From Candidatus Thiodiazotropha endolucinida (lineage in GTDB: Bacteria; Pseudomonadota; Gammaproteobacteria; Chromatiales; Chromatiaceae): DNA of 64,000 bases. The position numbers and the translations under genes were made by a program. The number at the start of each line of letters is the position of its first letter. Position 1 is the first letter of the stretch. The notes beneath the pieces were generated by a model. The model did not search any database. It was not told where the DNA came from and was given only the letters and a program-made list of their open reading frames with translations. Shown piece after piece: positions 37,753-47,147 of the stretch. The stretch is taken from positions 1-64,000 of the forward strand of contig NZ_MARB01000022.1 of NCBI RefSeq assembly GCF_001715975.1, given 5' to 3'.

Positions 37753-38647
37753 ACTCGCGTGCCACCTCAAATGCATTGTTGAAATCGAGAAATTCCGCTT
37801 CACCGGTTTCATACATACGCTTTAACAGCAGATGCTGGGCCTGGTACTTTACGTTACCTACCGCCAGCGCACCGATACCGACTGCGTTAGTGGGTGATCC
37901 GTTGATGGTCACTCCATCATCCATGACACCAACGCCCTCTATCCCCTCCGGCGGCACTGCATTGACATCACACGCCACTTTCAGCCGTTCAGCTTTCAGG
38001 AGTTGGCTGCTGTTCACTACCTGAACCCCCTCCGTGGCAGCGTTAAACACCACATCAGCTTCACTTAACAGTTCAACAATCGATACATCATTACTGCCTT
38101 CGGCACCCGAAAGGGCCGATCCATAACGCTGGTTACAGAGATCCGCCACGGTCTCTGCCTTGGCCAATGAATGGTGGCTGACGATGATGGCTTCGGCGCC
38201 TGCATTGGAGGCCAACATCGCCGCTGTTGAACCGACCGGCCCGGTGCCGCCGAACACGACGATCCGTTTATCTTGCAGTCCCCCTGCCTGGCTCTTTTTC
38301 AGTTCGCGTTCAACGCAGGCAACCATACCTGCAGCGGTAGTGAAGGCGCCGCTGGGATCGGCAAACAGTGAAACCTCGAACGGCGGCACCATCGATTTTT
38401 TTGCCGCCTGCATCATCTCCATGGCAAGATGAGTATCCCGTCCTCCAACGAAGATACCCGTCCTTTTGACCCCATTCGGACCACGGGAGAAGATCGCATC
38501 CTGCACCAGCTCACGCACCTCATCCAGGGTAACATCGGTATAGGGCGTGCATGCGGACCAGCCCGCATCGTATGCCATATTCACATCGAACGGACTGTGG
38601 TTCTTGGTTGCAGTCAGCATGTGCAGTAAAAAGGGTTTTTCCATCAA
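37742..38647 (-). CDS. mtdB: NAD(P)-dependent methylene-H4MPT dehydrogenase
   Basis: 301 residues (ATG at 38647, or at 38644 one codon later). MtdB oxidises methylene-H4MPT to methenyl-H4MPT with NAD(P). The dinucleotide loop is RIVVFGGTGPVGSTAAMLAS at about 136-155, and substrate-side blocks are MLTATKNHSPFDVNMAYDAGW and FVGGRDTHLAMEMMQAAKKSM. Length and order (mtdB followed by mch in one operon) are as in other methylotrophs. It adjoins the RFAP synthase stop with no gap. Confidence 0.95.
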   Translation of the reverse strand: MMEKPFLLHMLTATKNHSPFDVNMAYDAGWSACTPYTDVTLDEVRELVQDAIFSRGPNGVKRTGIFVGGRDTHLAMEMMQAAKKSMVPPFEVSLFADPSGAFTTAAGMVACVERELKKSQAGGLQDKRIVVFGGTGPVGSTAAMLASNAGAEAIIVSHHSLAKAETVADLCNQRYGSALSGAEGSNDVSIVELLSEADVVFNAATEGVQVVNSSQLLKAERLKVACDVNAVPPEGIEGVGVMDDGVTINGSPTNAVGIGALAVGNVKYQAQHLLLKRMYETGEAEFLDFNNAFEVAREYVG

Positions 38648-39664
38648 CTAAACTCGCTTTTCTTGTCTTAATCTTGTTGGTTGTTGTAACAGATTCACCT
38701 CCGCACCCTGGTTGCGCGCAGCTACCAATTGACAGCGGAATGAAGAGAATTTTCCAAAGTGACGCTTTAATTCGCGCTCAAGCCTTTCGGCCCGGGACGC
38801 ATCTTCCAGAAGGATGAAACCAGTTGGTCCCCACGAACTCTGACCAACACCGATATAGCCTTTCTCGATAGCCCACTCCAGGGCGGCGGAAATGATCGGG
38901 CTGGTGAATCGTCCACCCTGGGCGGGAGCAAAATGGTCGCCTACCACCTGTTGAATCTTACCGATGGCTTTTGTGACCGGTGCCAGATGCCCTTCGAGAA
39001 CACCCGGCAGTACCTGCATCAGGACCAGTCGACAGAGATATGCTGCAGCCTGTTCCGGGAACTCGGGTAGTTCGGAAAATGCCATCACCTCCTGTGTGCC
39101 ATGCAAACCCTGACCACGTGTATCTAAAAGCAGCAGTACCCGCCACTTCTCGGGAAATGCCAGTCTGACTGCGACAGGGGGTACCTCCCTCTCCTCACTG
39201 CGACCGCAATCGAGAATGAAACCACCTTGCTCGAAGGCTCCGATGCCGATGCCGGAACGGGCACCTCGATTTAGTGTTCTCGCAATTGAAACGCAGTCAC
39301 CCTCGCCTCTATAGAGTCGTTCAATCGCCGTACCCACAGCGAGTGCCATTTGAGTGCCCGAACCCAATCCCACATGATCGGGTATCGTTTGTAGCAGATT
39401 GAGTTCGACACCTCCTTGTATGCCTTTAGCCTCAATGTATGACTTGGCATATTTAAGTGCCCGTTCAGCACCCGGGCCTCTGGCCGTGATCTCATTGCAT
39501 CTCTCGGCACGTAGCCGCGTCGCCAGAGTGTCAATGGTCAGACCTATGCTGCCGAAGCGTCTCCCCAAACCACCGTGCAAATCGAGGAAACCCAAATGCA
39601 GCCGTGCAGGCGCATTGACTTCAACACTGAATCCCGCCGTAACAGGCTTTGATGGGTTTGTCAT
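38648..39664 (-). CDS. mptG: beta-ribofuranosylaminobenzene 5'-phosphate synthase
   Basis: RFAP synthase joins p-aminobenzoate to phosphoribosyl diphosphate, the first committed step of the H4MPT side chain. The 338-residue product is a GHMP-kinase-fold protein: VNAPARLHLGFLDLHGGLGRRFGSIGLTID, DHVGLGSGTQMALAVGTAIERL and GARSGIGIGAFEQGGFILD. I favour the ATG at 39664 because a sigma-54-type promoter ends at 39703, which would leave a 25-30 nt leader; an ATG at 39688 is possible. It heads the mtdB-mch-fae operon and depends on PabB (27.6 kb) for substrate. Confidence 0.92.
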   Translation of the reverse strand: MTNPSKPVTAGFSVEVNAPARLHLGFLDLHGGLGRRFGSIGLTIDTLATRLRAERCNEITARGPGAERALKYAKSYIEAKGIQGGVELNLLQTIPDHVGLGSGTQMALAVGTAIERLYRGEGDCVSIARTLNRGARSGIGIGAFEQGGFILDCGRSEEREVPPVAVRLAFPEKWRVLLLLDTRGQGLHGTQEVMAFSELPEFPEQAAAYLCRLVLMQVLPGVLEGHLAPVTKAIGKIQQVVGDHFAPAQGGRFTSPIISAALEWAIEKGYIGVGQSSWGPTGFILLEDASRAERLERELKRHFGKFSSFRCQLVAARNQGAEVNLLQQPTRLRQEKRV

Positions 39665-39702
39665 CAGTTTGTCTATATGGTTTTGCATTATCACTATCCC
39701 AC

Positions 39703-39718
39703 TGCAATTTGCATGCCT
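39703..39718 (-). promoter_or_regulatory. sigma-54-type promoter of the mptG-mtdB-mch-fae operon
   Basis: The minus strand reads AGGCATGCAAATTGCA against TGGCACNNNNNTTGCW. GG and GC are ten bases apart as required, and TTGCA is exact; two -24 bases differ. The same AGGCATG form occurs at 59604. It lies directly upstream of the mptG start. Confidence 0.55.
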
Positions 39719-40172
39719 GCCATCCAAGTCCCGAGTGTTGTGGTCTAACTGCAAATCCGCCTACCCGACAACACTCAGCGTGTTACGCTGTAAGTCAACA
39801 GACAATTAAGCGTTCATAGAAGTAAACCTTGTCAAAGGCAAGGCTTTTTAAGGGAAATATATGCCGGCTTTTTTTACATCCGACTCACTGCAATGTTTAG
39901 TTCTATCTTAGACCTTAAATGCGCCTGAGTTGGACCAATGTGTCACCTGCCCTGCCCCAGCAGTTAACAGTTGATCCGAGTCGCCGATCAAATGGTTGAA
40001 TTCGATTTCGCCAAGGAAGCAACCTGATGTCATATGGTTATGTTTCCACCTATTCCAAAGATTGGCTTATCTATAGATCCTTATTTTTGCCCGGATCTGG
40101 TGTAACCTAATACCAACCGTGACCAAAGTTCGTGACGATTGATATAGGTAAATAAAATCAGACATTGTTCAG

Positions 40173-40188
40173 TGGCACGTTTTCTGCA
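40173..40188 (+). promoter_or_regulatory. sigma-54-type promoter of fhcBADC
   Basis: TGGCACGTTTTCTGCA: the full -24 box TGGCACG with correct spacing and a -12 box CTGCA differing from TTGCA at one base. Predicted start of transcription is about 40200, leaving about 45 nt of leader to the fhcB ATG at 40246. Confidence 0.65.
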
Positions 40189-40245
40189 CTAACTCGTAAA
40201 TCGATACATCCGAGCATCACTCACAAGCAGGGTTATCAGCGCAGC

Positions 40246-41562
40246 ATGTGGAATAATGAAATCGAACAGATGATGGACGCGGTCACCTGTCCTTGTTGTG
40301 GATTGAGTTGCGATGACCTGAAAATTGAGATGAGCGATGGGCAGCTGAAATCTATTCAGAACGGATGTCATCTGGCACGTGCCTTCTACGACACCGCCTT
40401 TCATCATACCGATCAGGACCCCATGATCGACGGCAGAGCGACCACGTTGGAAGAGGCGCTGGACTACGGCACTGAGTTATTGCGGCAGGCACGATCTCCG
40501 CTCTTCGCCGGACTGGCGACAGACGTCAATGGCATGCGTGGCATCCTTGCACTGGCTGACCGGTGTGGCGCCACCCTGGATCACCTCAACGGTGATGCCA
40601 TGTTTCGCAATCTACGTGTCGTACAGGATAACGGTTGGTTCACCACCACTTTCACCGAGGTGCGCAATCGGGCCGACCTGATCCTGTTGGTGGGCAGCCA
40701 ATGCATCGACCGCTTTCCACGACTTGTCGAACGCGTGCTGCATCCTGAAGAGAGTCTCTTCGTTGAAACCAATCAACGAAGGATTATATTGCTCGGCCCC
40801 TGGCAACAGGACGATATACCAACCGAGTTGGCACAGTTGAACCCGACGGTGATAGCAACGGATATCGAGTCATTATCAGATGCGGCGGGACTGTTACGCG
40901 GCCTCGTTGCCGACAGACCGGTCGATTCGGACCGGCTTGGAGATGATCTCGGCAATTCACTGACCGCACTTGCCGAACAACTCAAAGCTGCAAAATACAG
41001 TGTTATCTCATGGAGCGCTGCGGAACTCACCATGGCCCATGCCGAATTAGTTGTACAGAGCCTGGTGGATCTGGTTAAAGCACTCAATGCCAAGACGCGC
41101 AGCGCCGCCCTCCCGCTAGCCGGAACACAGGCGGATATCACCGCAAACCAGGTCTGTACCTGGCAGCTTGGATACCCATTGCGTACTCGGCTGCAACGCG
41201 GATATCCGGAGCATGATCCATCACTCTTCCGCTGGCAGGATCTGCTCACGAGCGGCGAGAGTGATCTGTTGTTATGGGTCTCATCGTTCTCCTCACTAGC
41301 CACGCCTCCACCTACCAAGACTCCGACCATCGTGCTTGGCCATGCCGGCATGATGTTTGAACAGCAACCATCGCTCTACATCCCCGTGGGTGTACCGGGT
41401 ATCGACCACCGGGGACATTGGTACCGCAGTGATGGTGTCTGCTCACTACCCCTCGGCAAGCTGAGAGATATCGGCCTGCCTGCGGTCAGTCTTATCGTGA
41501 ACCAACTGAATGAACGGCTGCTGCCCTTTGCAGACGAGCCTGAAAGTGCTCCCGCATGCTGA
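40246..41562 (+). CDS. fhcB: formyltransferase/hydrolase complex subunit B
   Basis: 438 residues from the ATG at 40246; earlier in-frame ATG codons overlap the promoter. It is homologous to the molybdopterin-type subunit FmdB/FwdB of formylmethanofuran dehydrogenase. In bacteria the complex hydrolyses formyl-methanofuran to formate instead. Motifs: VTCPCCGLSCDDLKI near the N-terminus, IQNGCHLARAFY, RSPLFAGLATDVNGMRG and DLILLVGSQCIDRFPRL. It overlaps fhcA by seven bases in the order BADC. Confidence 0.93.
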   Translation: MWNNEIEQMMDAVTCPCCGLSCDDLKIEMSDGQLKSIQNGCHLARAFYDTAFHHTDQDPMIDGRATTLEEALDYGTELLRQARSPLFAGLATDVNGMRGILALADRCGATLDHLNGDAMFRNLRVVQDNGWFTTTFTEVRNRADLILLVGSQCIDRFPRLVERVLHPEESLFVETNQRRIILLGPWQQDDIPTELAQLNPTVIATDIESLSDAAGLLRGLVADRPVDSDRLGDDLGNSLTALAEQLKAAKYSVISWSAAELTMAHAELVVQSLVDLVKALNAKTRSAALPLAGTQADITANQVCTWQLGYPLRTRLQRGYPEHDPSLFRWQDLLTSGESDLLLWVSSFSSLATPPPTKTPTIVLGHAGMMFEQQPSLYIPVGVPGIDHRGHWYRSDGVCSLPLGKLRDIGLPAVSLIVNQLNERLLPFADEPESAPAC

Positions 41563-43223
41563 GCAAACTCACGGGCGGCAAGCTCTACGACCCGGCCAAT
41601 GGCATCAACGGTGATACCAGGGATATCTATATCCGAGACGGTAAGATAGTCGATCCGCCGGCCGATAGCGAAATCGTCCATCGAACTTATTCATTGGATG
41701 GCAAAATCGTCATGGCCGGTGCCATTGACATGCATACCCATATAGGCGGCGGCAAGGTCAATATCGCGCGCACCATGCTGCCGGAGGATCAACGTGGAAG
41801 CGCCCGGCCGAAGACCGACCTGACCCGCTCGGGCGGCGGGCATGCCATCCCCTCCACTTTGGCAGCGGGATACCGCTACGCGGAGATGGGTTACACAAGT
41901 TGTTTCGAACCGGCCGTACTACCGGCCAATGCCCGTCAGGCCCATATGGAGATGGCCGATACCCCGATGATCGATACCGGCGGCTATGCCATGCTGGGCA
42001 ATGATGATCTGTTACTGCAGCTGATATCCGAAGGGGCCGAGCAGCAAACCCTCAATGACTACGTGGCCTGGACCCTGCACGCAGCTCAGTGTATCGGTAT
42101 CAAGGTGGTCAATCCCGGCGGCATCAATGCCTTTAAATTCAACCAACGGGCACTGGATGTGGACGATTCCCATCCCCACTACCGGATAACTCCACGCGAT
42201 ATTGTGCGCACACTGAGCCGTGCCCTGAGCGAACTGGGGGTGCCCCATCCACTGCATGTCCACGCCAGTAATCTGGGTGTACCGGGTAACTATCTGTCAA
42301 CCCTGGCAACCATGGAGGCAGCCGAAGGATTCCCCATCCACCTCACCCATATACAGTTCCATAGTTATGGTGCCGAGGGTGACCAAAAATTCTCCTCCTG
42401 CGCGGCCGAGATTGCCGAGGCCGTCAACAACCAATCCAATATCTCTATCGATGTTGGCCAGGTGATGTTCGGTCAGACGGTCACCATATCGGGTGACACC
42501 ATGGCCCAGCATGCCAACCACAACCATGCCCATCCCAATAAGTGGACCTGTATGGATATCGAGTGCGATGCGGGATGCGGTGTGGTGCCCTTTCGCTATC
42601 GCGACAAGAACTTCGTCAATGCCCTGCAGTGGGCGATAGGCCTCGAACTGTTTCTGATGGTGGACGATCCCTGGCGGATCTTTCTCACCACCGACCACCC
42701 CAACGGCGCCCCCTTCACCAGCTATCCCCACCTGATCCGGCTGTTGATGGACAGAGGCTTTCGCAACGACCTGATGGGACAGATCCATCCTGAGGCCTCG
42801 GCAGCCACTCACCTGGGCAGTCTGGAACGGGAGTATTCACTCTACGAAATCGCCATCATGACCCGGGCCGCGCCGGCAAGGATTCTGGGGTTGTCAGACC
42901 GTGGACACTTGGCGCCGGGTGCCTTGGCGGATATCGCAGTCTATCATCAGCACGAGAATCCGGAGCGGATGTTCGAGCGACCGATGCTGGTTTTCAAACA
43001 GGGAGAAGTGGTTGTTGAGGAAGGGCGGATCACTCAGCCTGTCAAAGGCGCCACTCAAGTCGTAAGGCCAGAGTACGACAAGCGTATAGAGAAACTGATA
43101 GAGCGCAGGTTCGAACGTTATCACAGCATCGGCCTCCACAACTTCGTCATCTCCGACGACGAGATGGCCGAGGGAATCGGCAGCCAGGTCAATATCCATG
43201 CCTGTAAGGGAAGCCGAACATGA
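41556..43223 (+). CDS. fhcA: formyltransferase/hydrolase complex subunit A
   Basis: 555 residues of the amidohydrolase superfamily, catalytic subunit that releases formate from formyl-methanofuran. Metal ligands: AGAIDMHTHIGGGKVNIAR (HTH at about 60), GIKVVNPGGINAFKFN (candidate carbamylated Lys), HPLHVHASNLGVPGNY, FPIHLTHIQFHSYG and LTTDHPNGAPF (Asp). FhcA is the most conserved Fhc protein, and no key residue seems missing. It overlaps fhcD by four bases (ATGA). Confidence 0.96.
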   Translation: MLSKLTGGKLYDPANGINGDTRDIYIRDGKIVDPPADSEIVHRTYSLDGKIVMAGAIDMHTHIGGGKVNIARTMLPEDQRGSARPKTDLTRSGGGHAIPSTLAAGYRYAEMGYTSCFEPAVLPANARQAHMEMADTPMIDTGGYAMLGNDDLLLQLISEGAEQQTLNDYVAWTLHAAQCIGIKVVNPGGINAFKFNQRALDVDDSHPHYRITPRDIVRTLSRALSELGVPHPLHVHASNLGVPGNYLSTLATMEAAEGFPIHLTHIQFHSYGAEGDQKFSSCAAEIAEAVNNQSNISIDVGQVMFGQTVTISGDTMAQHANHNHAHPNKWTCMDIECDAGCGVVPFRYRDKNFVNALQWAIGLELFLMVDDPWRIFLTTDHPNGAPFTSYPHLIRLLMDRGFRNDLMGQIHPEASAATHLGSLEREYSLYEIAIMTRAAPARILGLSDRGHLAPGALADIAVYHQHENPERMFERPMLVFKQGEVVVEEGRITQPVKGATQVVRPEYDKRIEKLIERRFERYHSIGLHNFVISDDEMAEGIGSQVNIHACKGSRT

Positions 43224-44116
43224 TCATCAACGGCACAGAGATCGAGGACACCTTCGCCGAGGCCTTCGGCATGAGCGCCACCCGCGTCATCATCACAGCC
43301 ATCAACCACCGCTGGGCGCTTATCGCCGGCGAAACCATGACCGGATTCGCCACATCGGTGATCGGTTGCGGTGTAGAGGCGGATATCGAAGCGGAGATCG
43401 CCCCTGATAAGACCCCCGATGGACGTCCTGGCGTGAGTGTGCTGCTTTTCGGCATGTCCGGCAAGGCACTGGCGAAGCAGCTGGAGACCCGTGTGGGCCA
43501 GTGTGTGTTGACCTGCCCCACCACCGCCCTCTTTGCCGGTATCGACGGGGAGAAGCGGATACCACTGGGTAAGAATCTGCGCTTTTTCGGTGACGGCCAC
43601 CAGATCTCCAAACAGATCGACGGCACACGCTATTGGCGCATACCGGTGATGGATGGCGAGTTCCTCTGTGAGGAGAGCGTTGCCCGGATACCTGCTGTCG
43701 GCGGCGGCAACTTCCTGGTGCTCGCCGAGACACAACAGCAGGCACTCAGCGCCTGTGAAAGGGCGATCGAGGCGATGCGCAAGCTGCCGAACGTGATCAT
43801 GCCCTTTCCCGGCGGTATCGTTCGTTCCGGCTCCAAGGTGGGATCAAAATACAAGGCCTTGATGGCCTCCACCAACGACGCTTACTGTCCCACGCTCAGG
43901 GGACTGGTCGACACCAGGCTCGGTCCCGATATCGGATCGGTGATGGAGATCGTCATCAACGGTCTGAGTGATGCCGATGTCAAATTTGCTACCCGGACCG
44001 GCATCTCGGCAGTATGCGAACTGGGTGCCGCGGCCGGAATCCGCCGTATCTCAGCCGGCAACTATGGCGGCAAGTTGGGTCAGTACCATTTCCACTTGCG
44101 TGAGGTGATGGCATGA
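43220..44116 (+). CDS. fhcD: formylmethanofuran:H4MPT formyltransferase
   Basis: 298 residues, homologous to Ftr of methanogens. It moves the formyl group from 5-formyl-H4MPT to methanofuran. Recognised blocks: NGTEIEDTFAEAFGMSATRVIITA, GETMTGFATSVIGCGVEADIE, DKTPDGRPGVSVLLFGMS, RVGQCVLTCPTTALFAG and the C-terminal GNYGGKLGQYHFHLRE. Overlaps with fhcA and fhcC (ATGA at each) suit a stoichiometric complex. Confidence 0.96.
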   Translation: MIINGTEIEDTFAEAFGMSATRVIITAINHRWALIAGETMTGFATSVIGCGVEADIEAEIAPDKTPDGRPGVSVLLFGMSGKALAKQLETRVGQCVLTCPTTALFAGIDGEKRIPLGKNLRFFGDGHQISKQIDGTRYWRIPVMDGEFLCEESVARIPAVGGGNFLVLAETQQQALSACERAIEAMRKLPNVIMPFPGGIVRSGSKVGSKYKALMASTNDAYCPTLRGLVDTRLGPDIGSVMEIVINGLSDADVKFATRTGISAVCELGAAAGIRRISAGNYGGKLGQYHFHLREVMA

Positions 44117-44925
44117 GTGCCCTGACCCTGAAGCTGAAGCACAGCCTCTCGCAACGTCTGGACATGAGTCCCTTCACCCCCGCGCATCTGGCCGGCAAAA
44201 AAGTGGGTGAGATAGCAAGCATTCCCCTATGGCTGGGAAACCGGCGGGTCGATGCCGCTGAGCTGTTCGCCATCGACGGCAAGGTAACTGATCAGATCGT
44301 TATCCAGTCGGAGAGCGACCGACTCGATGGGATCGGCGCAGGCATGACCAGTGGGAAGATCATGATCGAGGGCAAGGCCGGCGCCTATCTCGGATGCGGT
44401 ATGCGGGACGGCACCATTCAGGTGAGTGGCAATGTGGGCGTGGCTGCAGGCTGCGCCATGCAGGGAGGTCACCTGGAAATCGCCGGCAACGCGGGAGATT
44501 TCCTGGGTGGCGCCATCACAGGCGAGCGCCAGGGTATGCGCGGCGGTATCATCATTCTAAAAGGAGATGCGGGAGACAGGGCCGGCGATCTGATGCGCCG
44601 TGGGACTATCCTGATCGGAGGCAACTGTGGCGACTATTGTGTATCGCGTATGGTTGCGGGAACCATGGTGGTATTGGGTCAGTGCGGCGAGCAGGCCGGA
44701 ATGGCTATGCGCCGCGGTACATTGATTTTGACAAGGCCACCCGTTTCGATGCCGGCCACCTTCAACGATAACGGTCGACACCATCTTAATTTCCTGACAC
44801 TGCTCATCCAAAGCTTCAAAGATCAACCACCCTTTTCAAATCTGGCGGAACGGGGCAATCAGGTCCATCGTTGGCTCGGCGATCTAAGCTGCGGTGGTCA
44901 GGGAGAGATACTGATCTGTTATTAA
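44113..44925 (+). CDS. fhcC: formyltransferase/hydrolase complex subunit C
   Basis: 270 residues with the right-handed beta-helix repeats (GxxGxxxG) shared with the C-terminal domain of glutamate synthase: GMTSGKIMIEGKAGAYLGCGMRDGTIQV, GGHLEIAGNAGDFLGGAITG and MRRGTILIGGNCGDYCVSRM. It is a structural subunit of the Fhc complex. Final gene of fhcBADC; no terminator hairpin was recognised after it. Confidence 0.95.
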   Translation: MSALTLKLKHSLSQRLDMSPFTPAHLAGKKVGEIASIPLWLGNRRVDAAELFAIDGKVTDQIVIQSESDRLDGIGAGMTSGKIMIEGKAGAYLGCGMRDGTIQVSGNVGVAAGCAMQGGHLEIAGNAGDFLGGAITGERQGMRGGIIILKGDAGDRAGDLMRRGTILIGGNCGDYCVSRMVAGTMVVLGQCGEQAGMAMRRGTLILTRPPVSMPATFNDNGRHHLNFLTLLIQSFKDQPPFSNLAERGNQVHRWLGDLSCGGQGEILICY

Positions 44926-45350
44926 ACCGGCACCATTACAAGCTATGTTCAGGACTCCAAGAGCGGTAAAGAACAGTTCTCGCAATTGAAATTTACTATT
45001 GTCTCAATAGGTAATCCAAATCTGACACACATTCTACACCTGGCCATCTTATTTTCTGCTTAATCATTTTATTAAGCTGCTCATGAAGTTATACGGGAAG
45101 GATGTGTTACTTCCTTAACGACAATCATCCAGTGTCACCGATCCGGTACAGGTCGTGTGTAACATATGGCCCTATCCCGAGCCGTGTCGGGAAAAATTCC
45201 CAATGTTTTTTTGCCATTATTCCTAGCAAGCCCCTATGCGTGGTGAACCCCATAAATAGAGACTACTTGCAGTTGAACGTATGCATGTTATCTGCTGACA
45301 AAGCTCATGCATTTTCTGAGACTAGCGAAAATCAACAGGAGCGATACCTC
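44926..45350. other. intergenic upstream of pqqA
   Basis: No protein gene besides spurious short frames. It contains the leader and promoter of pqqA, but I find no sigma-54 match. A TTGCAG...TATCTG pair around 45267-45294 could be a sigma-70 promoter (weak). A lone GTGTCAC arm lies near 45132. Confidence 0.4.
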
Positions 45351-45425
45351 ATGAATTGGTCTACACCTTCCTATCAAGATCTACGTTTCGGTTTTGAGAT
45401 CAATCTTTACATCAACAACCGATAA
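45351..45425 (+). CDS. pqqA: PQQ precursor peptide
   Basis: A 24-residue peptide, MNWSTPSYQDLRFGFEINLY plus four residues. Glu16 and Tyr20 are in the ExxxY spacing that PqqE/PqqD cross-link to build pyrroloquinoline quinone. AGGAG lies nine bases upstream. Position directly before pqqB and the typical MxWxxPxxxDLRxGFE pattern make the call firm despite its size. Confidence 0.96.
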   Translation: MNWSTPSYQDLRFGFEINLYINNR

Positions 45426-45435
45426 GCTGTAATTG

Positions 45436-45466
45436 CCGGAACCACCTTTCATGCCGGTGGTTCCGG
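45436..45466 (+). promoter_or_regulatory. stem-loop between pqqA and pqqB
   Basis: CCGGAACCACC (45436-45446) and GGTGGTTCCGG (45456-45466) are perfectly complementary over 11 bp with a nine-base loop and no following T-run. Such a hairpin would stabilise or partly terminate the pqqA message, giving more precursor peptide than enzymes. Confidence 0.8.
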
Positions 45467-45485
45467 ACATAACCATACCTCATTC

Positions 45486-46400
45486 ATGCTGATACATATT
45501 TTGGGTTCCGGCGCGGGTGGCGGATTTCCGCAATGGAACTGTAATTGCCATAACTGCCGGGGAGTACGAACCGGAACCATCAAAGCGGCAGCCCGCACAC
45601 AATCCTCCATTGCAATCAGCGCCAACGGTGAGGATTGGGTACTCTTCAATGCGTCGCCGGATATCCGAGCCCAGTTGGAATCCTTTCCAGTCTTACAACC
45701 GGGCAGAACCATTCGCGATACGGCAATACGAGCAATTCTGTTGGTGGATGCACAGATCGATCATACCACCGGCTTGTTGCTACTGCGTGAGCACACGGCA
45801 CCCTGGGATATCTATTGCACCCGGGCCGTACATGACGATTTGACCAGCGGCTACCCGATATTCAACATTCTTGGCCACTTCAGAGGGGTCAACTGGCACG
45901 AGATTCTGACCGACGAGTCGAATTTTTTCATTCCGGGCATCGAAGGTTTGGTGTTCACTGCGGTACCGCTGAAGAGTGAAGCACCCCCCTACTCGCCTCA
46001 CCGCCATAACACAGTTCCAGGAGACAACATCGGCGTACGGGTTGAAAACACCGCAAGCGGAAAAAACCTGTTTTACGCACCCGGGCTGGGTTCCATGGAG
46101 CCCCACATTCTGCCCTATATGCAAGAAGCCGACTGCTTACTGGTTGATGGGACTTTATGGCAGAACGACGAGATGATCGAGGCGGGTATCAGCAACAAGC
46201 TCGGCAGTGAAATGGGGCATCTCGATCAATCGGGCAAGGGCGGCATCATCGATATTATGAGCGACCTTGGCAAACCGAGAAAGATACTTATTCATATCAA
46301 CAACACCAATCCCATCCTCGTGGATGATTCACCCGAACGGCAAACGTTGAACAAGGCCGGTGTCGAGGTATCTCACGATGGCATGCAGATCAAACTATAA
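45486..46400 (+). CDS. pqqB: PQQ biosynthesis protein PqqB
   Basis: 304 residues of the metallo-beta-lactamase fold, thought to hydroxylate the cross-linked PqqA-derived intermediate. [50 protein letters not shown] and [19 protein letters not shown] are diagnostic. Full length and collinear with pqqA-E. Confidence 0.96.
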   Translation: MLIHILGSGAGGGFPQWNCNCHNCRGVRTGTIKAAARTQSSIAISANGEDWVLFNASPDIRAQLESFPVLQPGRTIRDTAIRAILLVDAQIDHTTGLLLLREHTAPWDIYCTRAVHDDLTSGYPIFNILGHFRGVNWHEILTDESNFFIPGIEGLVFTAVPLKSEAPPYSPHRHNTVPGDNIGVRVENTASGKNLFYAPGLGSMEPHILPYMQEADCLLVDGTLWQNDEMIEAGISNKLGSEMGHLDQSGKGGIIDIMSDLGKPRKILIHINNTNPILVDDSPERQTLNKAGVEVSHDGMQIKL

Positions 46401-46412
46401 ACGGGATCAGCT

Positions 46413-47144
46413 ATGACCGCCTATCCAACCAATCCATGGACGAAACAGGAGTTTGAACAGAAGCTCAGGGAAAAGGAGAAGTACTACCACATTCATCATG
46501 AGTTCCATATTTTGATGAACAGCGGCAAGCTGGATAAACCGGCCATACAGGGTTGGGTCGCCAACCGTTTTTATTACCAGGTCATCATCCCGGTAAAGGA
46601 TGCCGCTATCATGGCCAACTGCCCCGACCGTGACGTGCGCCGCCACTGGATACAGCGGATCATCGACCACGACGGCACCCAGGGTGACGAGGGGGGTATC
46701 GAGGCCTGGCTGCTGTTGGGTGAGGCCGTGGGTCTGTCGCGAGAGGATCTACTCTCCCACAAGCACCTGCTGCCGGGCGTCAAATTCGCCATAGACGCCT
46801 ATGTCAATTTTGCCCGCCAGCAACCCTGGGAGGTGGCGGCCAGTTCCTCGCTGACGGAACTCTTTGCCCCCACCATTCATCAAAAACGGCTCGACAATTG
46901 GCCGCAATATTATCCGTGGATAGACGAGCGCGGATACCGTTATTTCCGCAAGCGCCTGACCGAAGCCCGCCGTGATGTATTGCATGGATTGGATATCACA
47001 CTGAACTACTATAAAACCCGTGAGCAACAGGAGAAGATGCTGGAGGTGTTGCAGTTCAAGCTCGATATCCTGTGGACCATGCTCGATTGCATGTGGATGG
47101 CCTATGTGGAAAACAAACCGCCCTATCACAACATCACAGCCTGA
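46413..47144 (+). CDS. pqqC: pyrroloquinoline-quinone synthase PqqC
   Basis: 243 residues of the haem-oxygenase-like fold; a cofactorless oxidase that performs the last ring closure and oxidation to [57 protein letters not shown] and [20 protein letters not shown] contain the active-site His, Arg and Tyr residues of the family. Twelve bp after pqqB and 3 bp before pqqD. Confidence 0.96.
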   Translation: MTAYPTNPWTKQEFEQKLREKEKYYHIHHEFHILMNSGKLDKPAIQGWVANRFYYQVIIPVKDAAIMANCPDRDVRRHWIQRIIDHDGTQGDEGGIEAWLLLGEAVGLSREDLLSHKHLLPGVKFAIDAYVNFARQQPWEVAASSSLTELFAPTIHQKRLDNWPQYYPWIDERGYRYFRKRLTEARRDVLHGLDITLNYYKTREQQEKMLEVLQFKLDILWTMLDCMWMAYVENKPPYHNITA

Positions 47145-47147
47145 CCT

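Larger units (their letters stand above)
39665..40245. promoter_or_regulatory. divergent control region mptG/fhcB
   Basis: 581 bp between the two divergent C1 operons, without a gene. It carries sigma-54-like promoters facing each way (39703-39718 minus, 40173-40188 plus). Between them are isolated half-sites, GTGTCAC near 39950 and GTGACC/GTGACG around 40127-40138, that resemble arms of the dyad upstream of xoxF. Confidence 0.5.

Noticed and set aside
45180-45205. GGGAA-AAA-TTCCC hairpin as a pqqA riboswitch or operator
   Set aside because: Only a 5-bp stem, no recognisable aptamer; likely chance.
45102-45425. 107-residue frame covering pqqA
   Set aside because: Only the last 24 codons are meaningful; pqqA starts at 45351 with its own AGGAG.
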